A stretch of 45,638 nt of DNA from JBDKTH01 sp964558295 (GTDB taxonomy: Bacteria > Planctomycetota > Planctomycetia > Pirellulales > Thermoguttaceae), in the NCBI GenBank assembly GCA_964558295.1, contig CAZLDQ010000014.1, positions 1-45,638 on the forward strand. Reading direction: 5' to 3'. The notes under the pieces were generated by a model. That model searched no databases, was not told the DNA's origin, and saw only the letters and a list, made by a program, of their open reading frames with translations. The translations under genes were made by a program, and so were the position numbers. Positions 7,821 to 14,564 of this stretch are shown here, one piece after another; the stretch's first letter is position 1; each line of letters opens with the position of its first letter.

Positions 7821-7937
7821 AGTTGTATTTCGAGCCATTCGGGGCCGTTTATGCGAATTTTTGCGAAAAGTGATTCGGCCCGACAAACTCCATTTTTGCC
7901 CCTCGTCGCAACTCCTTATCTGGTAGTCACTTACAAG

Positions 7938-8011
7938 CACGCCCGGAGGGATTCGAACCCCCAACCCTCGGTTCCGAAGACCGATGCGCTATCCAGTTGC
8001 GCCACGGGCGC
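7938..8011 (-). tRNA. tRNA-Arg(TCG)
   Basis: Read on the minus strand, it folds as a cloverleaf. The acceptor stem GCGCCCG pairs with CGGGCGT. The D arm is GCGC-AACTGGATA-GCGC. The anticodon stem TCGGT/ACCGA holds loop CTTCGGA (anticodon TCG, reading CGA codons). The T arm has the invariant GGTTCGAATCC-type core. The CCA end is not encoded. Its 3' end faces the integrase side of the putative element, consistent with use as an attachment site while the tRNA stays intact. Confidence 0.93.
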
Positions 8012-8194
8012 TAAGTTATGGCCCTTGCCAGATTTGGGAGGCAAGAACCGGCTCATTCAGCACGACGGTCGGAGACAAACGAACCGCATATGAATGAGTG
8101 ACTGGTGCTATTGTCCGGCCTTTGCCCGCGGCCGTCAAGCGGGAGGATACGACACAGAAATGGAAGGGCAAAGACTCGCCAATTTGCCCCCCCT

Positions 8195-8223
8195 TTGACA
8201 TCCGCACGGCGATCTGCTATCTT
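8195..8223 (+). promoter_or_regulatory. Sigma-70-type promoter for the first cobalamin riboswitch transcript
   Basis: TTGACA (8195-8200), 17-bp spacer, TATCTT (8218-8223). The predicted start near 8230 lies about 10 nt before the riboswitch P1 stem, which fits exactly. The second riboswitch has the same arrangement. Confidence 0.65.
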
Positions 8224-8240
8224 CATGATCGTGACAACGG

Positions 8241-8440
8241 GCGTTGGTGGTCGACCACGCAAGGCTTGTGCGGTCGACAAACAGGGAACTCCGGTGGAAT
8301 TCCGGGACGGCCCCGCCGCTGTAACCGAGAGAGGAACGCTTGCCCCATCTTGAGTAGCCATTGTCGCTTTCGCCGCTTGGTCAGAGCGATGAGAAGGCTT
8401 GGGTGAGCCTGGGCTCGGGAGTCAGAAGACCTACCAACGC
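8241..8440 (+). promoter_or_regulatory. Cobalamin (B12) riboswitch 1
   Basis: P1 is formed by GCGTTGGT (8241-8248) and ACCAACGC (8433-8440). Between them are the conserved aptamer elements: ACAGGGAACTCCGGTG, the CCGGGACGGCCCCGCCGCTG B12-box region (8302-8321), and GAGTCAGAAGACC near the 3' end. The roughly 75-nt stretch between is a variable P6-type extension. It heads the transcript of the pseudopilin-like and DUF4465-like genes. Downstream, TGCGTTG (8516-8522) can pair with CAACGCA of the P1 3' strand (8435-8441), a possible expression platform. B12 riboswitches normally turn expression off when cobalamin is plentiful. Confidence 0.9.
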
Positions 8441-8594
8441 AGGATGTGCAGCCTTCTGCGCGGGACAGAAGTTGCCAACAGTCTCCCCCTTTTTTGAGCG
8501 CTGTCTGTCGGCCACTGCGTTGCGTCTTTGCTTTTGCGGCCTGTGCTTGCGACACAGGTTGTCCGCGTCCGGTGTGCCGCTAGCGTCTGCCGCC

Positions 8595-9407
8595 ATGAAT
8601 GCTTCTGGTCTATTTCCTGCACGTCGGGTCCGGCAACCGGGCTTTACGTTGGTCGAACTGCTCGTCGTGACCGCGATTATCGGAATCCTGATCGCGCTGT
8701 TGCTACCGGCGGTTCAGGCCGCGCGGGAAGCTGCGCGGCGCATGTCGTGCAACAACAATCTCCGGCAGATGGGGATCGGTTTGCACAACTATCATGCCGC
8801 GCACCAGTGCTTTCCACCCGGCGGGATCGAACCGCGCACGTTCGCTCGGCCCGCGGGTCGGCAGTTGGCCTGGTCCGTCTTCCTGTTGCCGTTCATCGAG
8901 CAGCAGACGGTCTATGCGATGCTCGACACCGCGCAAGCCTTCGACAGTCCGGCAAATGCGGCCGGCGCGGCGATCGTGCTGTCCGTATACTTGTGTCCGA
9001 GCACGCCGCACCAATCGCTTTTGCACGAGGGGCGTGGCGCGTGCGACTATGGGGGCATCTATGGGGAACGGATCACCAGCCCCAATAATCCGCCCAAAGG
9101 CGCCATGCTCTACGACCAAGCGATCCAAATCGCTCAGATCACCGACGGCACTTCCCATACCCTGATCATCTCCGAAGATTCGGGTTTCGCCGACGGACAA
9201 TGGATCAACGCGCGGAATGTTTTTGATCAGGCCTATCCGATCAATCAAGCCCCCTCTTACGAGAACGACATTCGCAGCAAGCACCCCGGTGGGGCCAACG
9301 GGCTCTTGGCCGACGGCTCCGCACGATTCCTTCCCGAGACGATGAACCAAACCGTGTTGGCCGCCCTCTGCACGCGAGCCCTGGGGGAAATCGTCGAGGA
9401 GTTTTGA
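8595..9407 (+). CDS. DUF1559 pseudopilin-like protein under a cobalamin riboswitch
   Basis: 270 residues from the ATG at 8595. A type IV pilin-like leader is followed by the prepilin cleavage and hydrophobic helix (GFTLVELLVVTAIIGILIAL), then ARRMSCNNNLRQMGIGLHNYH, typical of DUF1559. The C-terminus carries the characteristic KHPGGANGLLADGSARFL box. These proteins are hugely expanded in planctomycetes; the family is thought to be secreted or envelope-associated and its function is unknown. Only a handful of members would be expected behind a B12 riboswitch, so this one is probably a specialised part of cobamide handling (inference). The next gene starts 47 nt downstream, likely in the same operon. 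Confidence 0.88.
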   Translation: MNASGLFPARRVRQPGFTLVELLVVTAIIGILIALLLPAVQAAREAARRMSCNNNLRQMGIGLHNYHAAHQCFPPGGIEPRTFARPAGRQLAWSVFLLPFIEQQTVYAMLDTAQAFDSPANAAGAAIVLSVYLCPSTPHQSLLHEGRGACDYGGIYGERITSPNNPPKGAMLYDQAIQIAQITDGTSHTLIISEDSGFADGQWINARNVFDQAYPINQAPSYENDIRSKHPGGANGLLADGSARFLPETMNQTVLAALCTRALGEIVEEF

Positions 9408-9454
9408 CCCCTCAAGCGGGCAACGTATCAGTCGCAACCTGTGGAGAGATTCTG

Positions 9455-10276
9455 ATGAGATGCAGCATGACACCAATCATCCCCGGCCTCTTACTGTTCC
9501 TAGCAGCCGCCGGAATCTCGACGGCCCACGCGGCGGTCGTCGTCGACTTCGAAGATATCGGAGCCAGCCTTCCGCCCAACAGTTTCTGGAACGGATCGGA
9601 CGAGTCGGGCGGCTTCACCAGCGGCGGCCTTTGGTTCCCGAACAACTACACCGCGACCTGGATGAGTTGGGACGGCTGGGCTTACTCGAACACCACCGAC
9701 ACCACGACCGCGGGCTACTTAAACCAATACAGTGCCTACACTGGCTCCGGCTACAACGCCTCGGCCACCTATGGTGTGGCCTTTCAAGGCTTCCCCGGAC
9801 CGATTTCCATCCAAAACATTCCGGCCGGTCAGCTTCTCGGTGCGTATATCACCAACACGACCTATGCCGCCTTGTCAATGCTCCAGGGCGACAGCTTCGC
9901 CAAAAAGTTCGGCGGCCAGTCGGGCAACGATGAAGACTGGTTCCTTCTAACCATCACCGGCAAGAACACTGCCGGTGAGACCGTCGGCACGGTCGACTTT
10001 TACCTGGCCGATTATCGGTTTACCGACAATGCCCTCGACTATGTCCTGAGCGATTGGACCTGGGTCGATCTCTCAAGCCTGGGCGCCGCGGGCGCGACCA
10101 CCCTGGAATTCGGGCTCACCTCGTCTGACGTAGGCGACTGGGGGATGAATACTCCCGGCTATTTCGCGCTCGATAATCTGACCCTCACCGGCGCCGCCGG
10201 CGTCCCCGAGCCGGCGACGTTATGGCTGGCCGGCCTCGCCGTCGGCTTGTTCACGATCCGACGACGACGAGGCTGA
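9455..10276 (+). CDS. DUF4465-like exported protein with PEP-CTERM sorting signal, probable cobamide-binding surface protein
   Basis: 273 residues from the ATG at 9455, chosen for the GGAGAG site upstream. A signal peptide (PGLLLFLAAAGISTAHA) is followed by the body: FWNGSDESGGFTSGG, TATWMSWDGWAYSNTTDTTT, NQYSAYTG, YITNTTYAALSMLQGD, FAKKFGGQSGNDEDWF, VDFYLADYRF and WGMNTPGYFALDNL. This is the pattern I recall for DUF4465. It ends in VPEPATLWLAGLAVG plus RRRRG, a textbook PEP-CTERM signal for exosortase processing. To my recollection DUF4465-type proteins occur in Bacteroidetes cobamide transport loci, where accessory surface proteins bind B12. The riboswitch upstream of this operon independently points to cobalamin. 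B12 binding itself is inferred. Confidence 0.8.
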   Translation: MRCSMTPIIPGLLLFLAAAGISTAHAAVVVDFEDIGASLPPNSFWNGSDESGGFTSGGLWFPNNYTATWMSWDGWAYSNTTDTTTAGYLNQYSAYTGSGYNASATYGVAFQGFPGPISIQNIPAGQLLGAYITNTTYAALSMLQGDSFAKKFGGQSGNDEDWFLLTITGKNTAGETVGTVDFYLADYRFTDNALDYVLSDWTWVDLSSLGAAGATTLEFGLTSSDVGDWGMNTPGYFALDNLTLTGAAGVPEPATLWLAGLAVGLFTIRRRRG

Positions 10277-10299
10277 ACGGCGACCGGCGGGGGAGAGGG

Positions 10300-10440
10300 A
10301 ATGCCGATTGTCGAAAACCAAATGACGAAGGAAATCCGAAGAACGAAGCACGAATGGTCGTCGAAGCTTCAGTATCGGCAGGGACTTCCGGGCTTCGGGT
10401 TTCGTCTTTCCTTCGTCATTTTGGTTTCGACATTCATGCT
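10300..10440. repeat. Intergenic inverted-repeat element
   Basis: Arms at about 10310-10334 and 10407-10431 are nearly perfect reverse complements over 25 bp (core ATGACGAAGGAAA against TTTCCTTCGTCAT), with weaker matching further out. The AT-rich, GAAG/GACGAA-rich sequence stands out from the GC-rich genes. Similar 'ATGACGAAGGAAATC'-type repeats are scattered between genes in planctomycete genomes (recollection). It separates the DUF4465-like gene from the second B12 promoter and could act as a terminator-like barrier. Confidence 0.65.
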
Positions 10441-10467
10441 TCTCTACCCCCCCCTGCGGGAGTTGAT

Positions 10468-10496
10468 TTGACACAGCCGGCGGCGGTTGGTACGCT
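10468..10496 (+). promoter_or_regulatory. Sigma-70-type promoter for the second cobalamin riboswitch transcript
   Basis: TTGACA (10468-10473), 17-bp spacer, TACGCT (10491-10496). The predicted start near 10503 is about 8 nt before the riboswitch P1. It has the same spacing and the same distance to the aptamer as the promoter at 8195. Confidence 0.6.
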
Positions 10497-10510
10497 CAAG
10501 GGGTCATAGG

Positions 10511-10740
10511 GTGTTGGTGGTCGGCCGGCCCAGTGGGACGGCCGACGAACAGGGAACTCCGGTGCAATTCCGGGACGGCCCCGCCGCTGTGACCGGGCGA
10601 AACGGGATGCCTGTTCTTTGACGGTCATTGTCGCTTGAGGTGGTGCTCGCCAGCGAGCCCTCCGGCGATGAGAAGGCCAAGGCATTTCCGGCAGTCAACG
10701 GATCGACTGCCCGTTCGGGAGTCAGAAGACCTACCAACAC
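10511..10740 (+). promoter_or_regulatory. Cobalamin (B12) riboswitch 2
   Basis: P1 is GTGTTGGT (10511-10518) with ACCAACAC (10733-10740). The inside holds ACAGGGAACTCCGGTG, CCGGGACGGCCCCGCCGCTG and GAGTCAGAAGACC, almost letter for letter as in riboswitch 1, with a different and longer P6 extension. The TonB-family gene starts 67 nt downstream. CAACACC at the end of P1 (10735-10741) can pair with GGTGTTG at 10768-10774, suggesting mutually exclusive structures. Confidence 0.9.
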
Positions 10741-10807
10741 CATTGGCAGTCACGCCACGACGGGTGGGGTGTTGCCCGTGGTTTATCGTCTTCGTGTTTC
10801 GCCCGCG

Positions 10808-11752
10808 ATGTCGGTTACGACTTGGTCTTGCTCTATTCCGCCGGAGGAGCCCTCGGTGGCCGGCGCGCCGTGGGAGTCTCTCAACGAGCCGCTGTTCGCG
10901 CCGGTCAGGGCGCCGTCGCTTTTACGCCAGACGCTCTCGGCGACCGAGAAGACACGTCAAGCGGTCTCACTCAGCTACAGCCTCTTGGCCCACGTCGTGG
11001 TGATTGCCGTAATCAGTGTGGCGCCGGCGGGCGCTCCGGTCCGCTGGGTACCCGTTCAGGTAGGACCGGCGACCATCGAGTTGCAAGCGTCGTTGGCCGA
11101 GGTGGCCGATCCGCAGCCGAAGGACGACCCCACCGCACTGGTGGAGCATCTCGAATTCCTCGAAGAACTCGAACCGACCAGCGCGACCAGCTTGAGTGCC
11201 GCGACGGCGACGGAGCTGGATCGTCCTGTGGTGGAAGTCCACACACCGGAAGTGGTCTTGACCAGTCTCGCCGCGTCGGAACTCGGTGCCCGGGCAAGGC
11301 CGGCGAAGCTCAACCGTCCCGCGCTCGAGGAACCGGTTGCGACGGCCGCCACGAAGCCTGCGGAACCACCGTCGCATTTGCCCCACACCCGAATCGGCCG
11401 GGCCCATGCTGCAGACCTGACGGCCGAAGCGCTCCCCGCGTCGGCCAGCGCCGCCTCGCGTGCTTCGGACGGGGCCGAGTCTAGCCCGCCGACCCCCATC
11501 CACAATCCGGCCCCGCCCTATCCGCCCGAGGCGCTGGCCGCCCGGCTCACCGGCCGGGTGATCCTCCGCGTCGAAGTGGCGGCCGACGGCTGCGTGCTGC
11601 ATGCCAGCGTCTATCGTTCCAGCGGTGTTCCCTCGTTGGATGCCTCCGCCCTGGCCACCGTGCGTACTTGGCGGTTCACTCCCGCCATGCGTCCCGATGC
11701 GCCTTCCCGCGAAGTCGCCGTACCGATCAGCTTCGTCCTGGCGGCATCTTAG
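10808..11752 (+). CDS. TonB-family energy transducer under a cobalamin riboswitch
   Basis: 314 residues from the ATG at 10808, the first good start after the riboswitch. A cytoplasmic segment of about 50 residues is followed by one membrane helix (SYSLLAHVVVIAVISVAP, about 57-74), a long Ala/Pro/Glu-rich periplasmic spacer, and a C-terminal TonB domain (YPPEALAARLTGRVILRVEV, GVPSLDASALATVRTWRF). TonB passes energy from the inner membrane ExbB/ExbD motor to outer-membrane receptors. Regulation by a B12 riboswitch suggests that it serves a cobamide receptor. Neither the receptor nor ExbB/ExbD is in the window. The cytoplasmic N-terminus is longer than in classical TonB. Confidence 0.85.
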   Translation: MSVTTWSCSIPPEEPSVAGAPWESLNEPLFAPVRAPSLLRQTLSATEKTRQAVSLSYSLLAHVVVIAVISVAPAGAPVRWVPVQVGPATIELQASLAEVADPQPKDDPTALVEHLEFLEELEPTSATSLSAATATELDRPVVEVHTPEVVLTSLAASELGARARPAKLNRPALEEPVATAATKPAEPPSHLPHTRIGRAHAADLTAEALPASASAASRASDGAESSPPTPIHNPAPPYPPEALAARLTGRVILRVEVAADGCVLHASVYRSSGVPSLDASALATVRTWRFTPAMRPDAPSREVAVPISFVLAAS

Positions 11753-11817
11753 AACCCGTCTCCAAACCGGATCTCGCCAGCATTTTGGCGGTTTACAACA
11801 AGTCTTGAAGCAGGTTC

Positions 11818-12798
11818 CTAGTCAGTCGGACCATAGCTGAACGGACAAGGAACCCACCAGCGGGCTTTGTAGAAGCGGGCGTGGGGCATCGTCTTCGAGG
11901 GCTCGCCCCCGACAAAGCGGATCGTATCCGACCACCACGACTCCGTGGCCGCCATAAGGATCGTCGGGCCACCGGCCTCCCGTTGGCTAATGCTCTTCAC
12001 ACAGCCCCGTGGGAGCGAGGACAAACGGGCAAATGTGCCCGATTCCGTGTCGAACGTCCAGACATCCCAACCGGTAACAAACAGCCGCCGCGTACCCGGC
12101 ACGGGAAACAGGTCGTGCCCACCGCCGCCGGAAGGCAAGGGAAACCGGCCGTCCTCGACGAGGGCCGGGGCCTGGCGGTTGCCGTTGTAGCGGTAGCGGA
12201 CAAGATCCTTGCCGCCGACCGCCCACAGACGCTTCAGCCGCAGGTCCCACGTCACGCCATGGGCGTCGAACAACTCGATGTCTGTATACTTCACGTCGTT
12301 TGGTGCGTGGCTCACCGCCGGGTCGGTCGAAAACACCCGCAGGTAATTTCCCGTGCTCGACGCGCTGACCAGATTCCCGTCGGGCAGCAACTCCACCGAA
12401 TGCGTGTTGCCCCCGGCTAGCGCATAAAAGGGCACCTGCTTGTCCTTGATCCGAATCAGCGCGATCCCGCCGCCTGACGCGGAGGTGATCAGATGCGTAC
12501 CTTCCATGACACGTTTGCCATCGGTCAGATGCCCAAACCACCGATGATGCGCTGGGTCAATCTCCTTACTCTCCGCGGGCGACCACGACCAGAGAATGGC
12601 CCGCGGGTCGCTCCAATCGGCGTTCTCGTCGACCAGTAGCTGGCGTGGCGTGCGTTGTTCGCAGCAGAGAATCCGCACCGACTTTTCTGGCGCCTGGGCC
12701 ATGGACAGATAAACACCGCCGACTAGAAAGAGTACCGCGACGAGAAGGCTTCGGAGGATTGATTGCTGGGACTTTGCCAGACACTCAGCGGTTGCCAT
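11818..12798 (-). CDS. DUF6528-like exported protein (probable beta-propeller)
   Basis: 326 residues from the ATG at 12798, chosen for the ACGGAG ribosome site; a longer frame to 12843 lacks one. The signal peptide is around SLLVAVLFLVGGVYLSMAQA. The mature part has repeated propeller-like blades: NADWSDPRAILWSWSPAES, GTHLITSASGGGIALIRI, GGNTHSVELLPDGNLVSAS and HGVTWDLRLKRLWAVGG. This matches my memory of DUF6528, for which no activity is established. It converges with the TonB gene (65-nt gap). A link to B12 is tempting, because some B12-capture proteins are propellers, but no riboswitch precedes this gene. Confidence 0.65.
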   Translation of the reverse strand: MATAECLAKSQQSILRSLLVAVLFLVGGVYLSMAQAPEKSVRILCCEQRTPRQLLVDENADWSDPRAILWSWSPAESKEIDPAHHRWFGHLTDGKRVMEGTHLITSASGGGIALIRIKDKQVPFYALAGGNTHSVELLPDGNLVSASSTGNYLRVFSTDPAVSHAPNDVKYTDIELFDAHGVTWDLRLKRLWAVGGKDLVRYRYNGNRQAPALVEDGRFPLPSGGGGHDLFPVPGTRRLFVTGWDVWTFDTESGTFARLSSLPRGCVKSISQREAGGPTILMAATESWWSDTIRFVGGEPSKTMPHARFYKARWWVPCPFSYGPTD

Positions 12799-12889
12799 GG
12801 TGCGATGCTCCGTTTCCTGGGCGTTCTGGAATACCTGAATCAACTCTTCATTATCCCGTTAAGCAGGTCCTTTAACGAGGAGGGGCAGT

Positions 12890-12999
12890 CCTAAGCTTGG
12901 GCAAAGCGTTAAGATGACACACTATCATGCGGTAGCAAGACGGGTGTGGCAAGATTCTCTGGTATCCTTGTGCAGACGTCCCGCCTGCCCCAGCTTAGG
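12890..12999. repeat. Imperfect inverted repeat between two minus-strand genes
   Basis: CCTAAGCTTGGGCA (12890-12903) and TGCCCCAGCTTAGG (12986-12999) match at 13 of 14 positions when reversed. They bracket about 80 bp in the 300-base gene-free region 12799-13105, which otherwise shows no recognisable feature. It may be the relic of a small mobile element or a regulatory structure. Confidence 0.4.
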
Positions 13000-13105
13000 C
13001 ATCTTGCCTGAGATTTACTCTGCTGCCTTCGCGGGCGGCCCAACCGGCTGACTGGCGTTCTGTTGACACGCTTGCCTATCCCCGCAGGATCGAAGCTTTG
13101 CTTGT

Positions 13106-14115
13106 CTAGCACGAAGCGGCCTTACGACGAAGCCGGAACACGCCGGCCGGGGCTAACAGCCCCAACGCCAGCAAGAGCGTCGAGGGCTCGTGGAGCGTGG
13201 CCGTGGCATAGAGTTCCAGAATGTCGCCGCTGGCCGACGAGAGGATCCGGTAGTCGAAATAGGAAGCCAAGTCGCCGACCAGTTCGAGGCCCTCGTCAGT
13301 GATCGAAGCGGCGGTCAATACCTGGAAGGTGTCGCCAACATGGGGCATGAAGTCGTCGGACAGCGCAATTTCCAGTTCACCGTCGAGCGTGGCCGAGCCG
13401 GTGACCTGGAGCCAATCGTAGTCGGTCCCTTGGGTATCGCCGGCCAAGTCGATCGCCAAGAGCCCCGTTTGCACGTAGTCGCCATTGATGGTCAGGAGGT
13501 CGGGGGCAAGGATCGAACTGGCGCCAACCGCAACGTTGCCGAGAACGGTGCCGGTACCACTTACGCTTTGATCCGCGGCCAGCACGAGACGGTGATTGGC
13601 CAGTCCCCTGACATCGAGCACGGCCGTCGTGCCTTCGAGCGAGAAGCTCGAGGCTTGGCTGAGATTGTTCGACGACGCATGTGTCAGGGCGAGCGTACCG
13701 TTGAAAATCCGGAGTTGGCCGGTCATGGTGTTCGTGCCGCTGATCGTCAGCGAACCGGTGCCCGCCTTGGCCAACGACAGGTTGCCGGCAAGGGTCGACA
13801 TGGCGTTGGCACCGAGGGTCAACGTGGTGCCGATCGGCAGGATGTTGTCGCCCCCGTCAATCTGGAGCACGCCGTCCATAACCTGGGTACTGCCGGTGTA
13901 GCTTTTCGGGGTTCCGCTGAAGATGGTCTTGCCCTGATTGTTGCGGACGATGATTGAGTTGCCGGCTCCGTTTTGGATCCTACCGCTGTTGAGGGTAAGC
14001 GTTCCCTTTGCGTTTTCCCCGTCGTAGACAACCAGGAAGGTCTTGGCACCCAAGCTCGTGTTGATGTATAACTGCCGCCATCAATGGTCAACGAAGAAGT
14101 CGACCCATTGGCCAT
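13106..14115 (-). pseudogene. Remnant of an autotransporter-repeat / PEP-CTERM surface protein
   Basis: The readable 315-residue part has the strand-rich repeats typical of autotransporter-associated beta-strand proteins (KGTLTLNSGRIQNGAGN, GSLTISGTNTMTGQLRIFNG, ALTHASSNNLSQ, GDYVQTGLLAIDLAG). It ends in HEPSTLLLALGLLAP plus RLRRK, a PEP-CTERM-like signal with His in place of the first Pro. Its only start is a TTG at 14053. In the neighbouring frame just upstream the sequence reads MANGSTSSLTIDGGSYT. Restoring one base near 14066 would give GGSYTINTSLGAKTF, so a single-base deletion split the gene. Upstream of that there is a stop and no signal peptide, so the front is also missing. Confidence 0.75.
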
Positions 14116-14236
14116 GCCATCTTACTGGCCTTAGGCGCTCGGCATGCTAGCATCTGCCGATCGCATAGATGCCACTATAACCTGCCCGGTCACCTCAGTC
14201 CACAATCAGACATCCCCCTCGCGATGGATTTCTTTT

Positions 14237-14434
14237 CTACCGCGAGGAGGGGTTCGTGCGGACTGGCTGCTCCACCGGACGGTACGACGTGGTGGGCGAA
14301 TGGACCACGACCGGCGCGCACGAGCTGGCACAGGGGGCCGGACAGCAGACCACCGGATGAGTGGTTTGGCACCAACCACACCCGGCTGCCGAGAGCATCA
14401 ACAAGACCAATAGCGTGGAGGCAAACCGCTTCAT
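14237..14434 (-). CDS. Small Cys-rich lipoprotein
   Basis: 65 residues. MKRFASTLLVLLMLSAAGC is a signal peptide ending in a lipobox (LSAAGC), so the protein would be lipid-anchored. The mature part is short and rich in Cys, Pro and Thr (CCPAPCASSCAP), with no recognisable domain. The start at 14434 has an AAGGGAG ribosome site at a good distance; an upstream ATG does not. It follows the sulfatase gene on the same strand. Small lipoproteins of this kind are frequent in planctomycetes and usually uncharacterised. Confidence 0.6.
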   Translation of the reverse strand: MKRFASTLLVLLMLSAAGCGWCQTTHPVVCCPAPCASSCAPVVVHSPTTSYRPVEQPVRTNPSSR

Positions 14435-14530
14435 AGAGCACTCCCTTGCAAAAGACCGGCATCCCGCGCCAGGCAAACCATGGCCCCAAAAACTTAACAA
14501 AACCGGCCAGCGAGGTCAAAGTCAACTTCG

Positions 14531-14545
14531 AGGGGCTTCGCCCCT
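14531..14545 (-). terminator. Small hairpin after the sulfatase gene
   Basis: AGGGGC-TTC-GCCCCT, a 6-bp perfect stem about 20 nt past the sulfatase stop on the minus strand. The following bases are only mildly T-rich, so termination strength is uncertain. Confidence 0.35.
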
Positions 14546-14564
14546 GCTTGCTATCACTTGTCGA

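Larger units (their letters stand above)
1..7937. mobile_element. Integrase-proximal end of an integrative element at tRNA-Arg
   Basis: A run of small, overlapping plus-strand genes ends in an excisionase-like helix-turn-helix gene and a tyrosine recombinase, then a GIY-YIG gene, and stops against the 3' end of tRNA-Arg(TCG). Tyrosine recombinases commonly use tRNA 3' ends as attachment sites and commonly lie next to them, so the geometry fits. The DNA is visibly less GC-rich than the sequence to the right. The left end and the second att copy are not in the window; I found no second copy of the tRNA 3' end here. Whether it is a prophage remnant or another integrative element cannot be decided, since no structural or conjugation genes are visible. 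Confidence 0.6.

Noticed and set aside
11775..11790. Hairpin after the TonB gene as a terminator
   Set aside because: The stem is only 5 bp (CGCCA/TGGCG) with GTTT after it; too weak to call.
11818..12798. DUF6528-like propeller as a third member of the B12 set
   Set aside because: It is on the other strand, has no riboswitch upstream, and the similarity to known B12-binding propellers is only in general fold.
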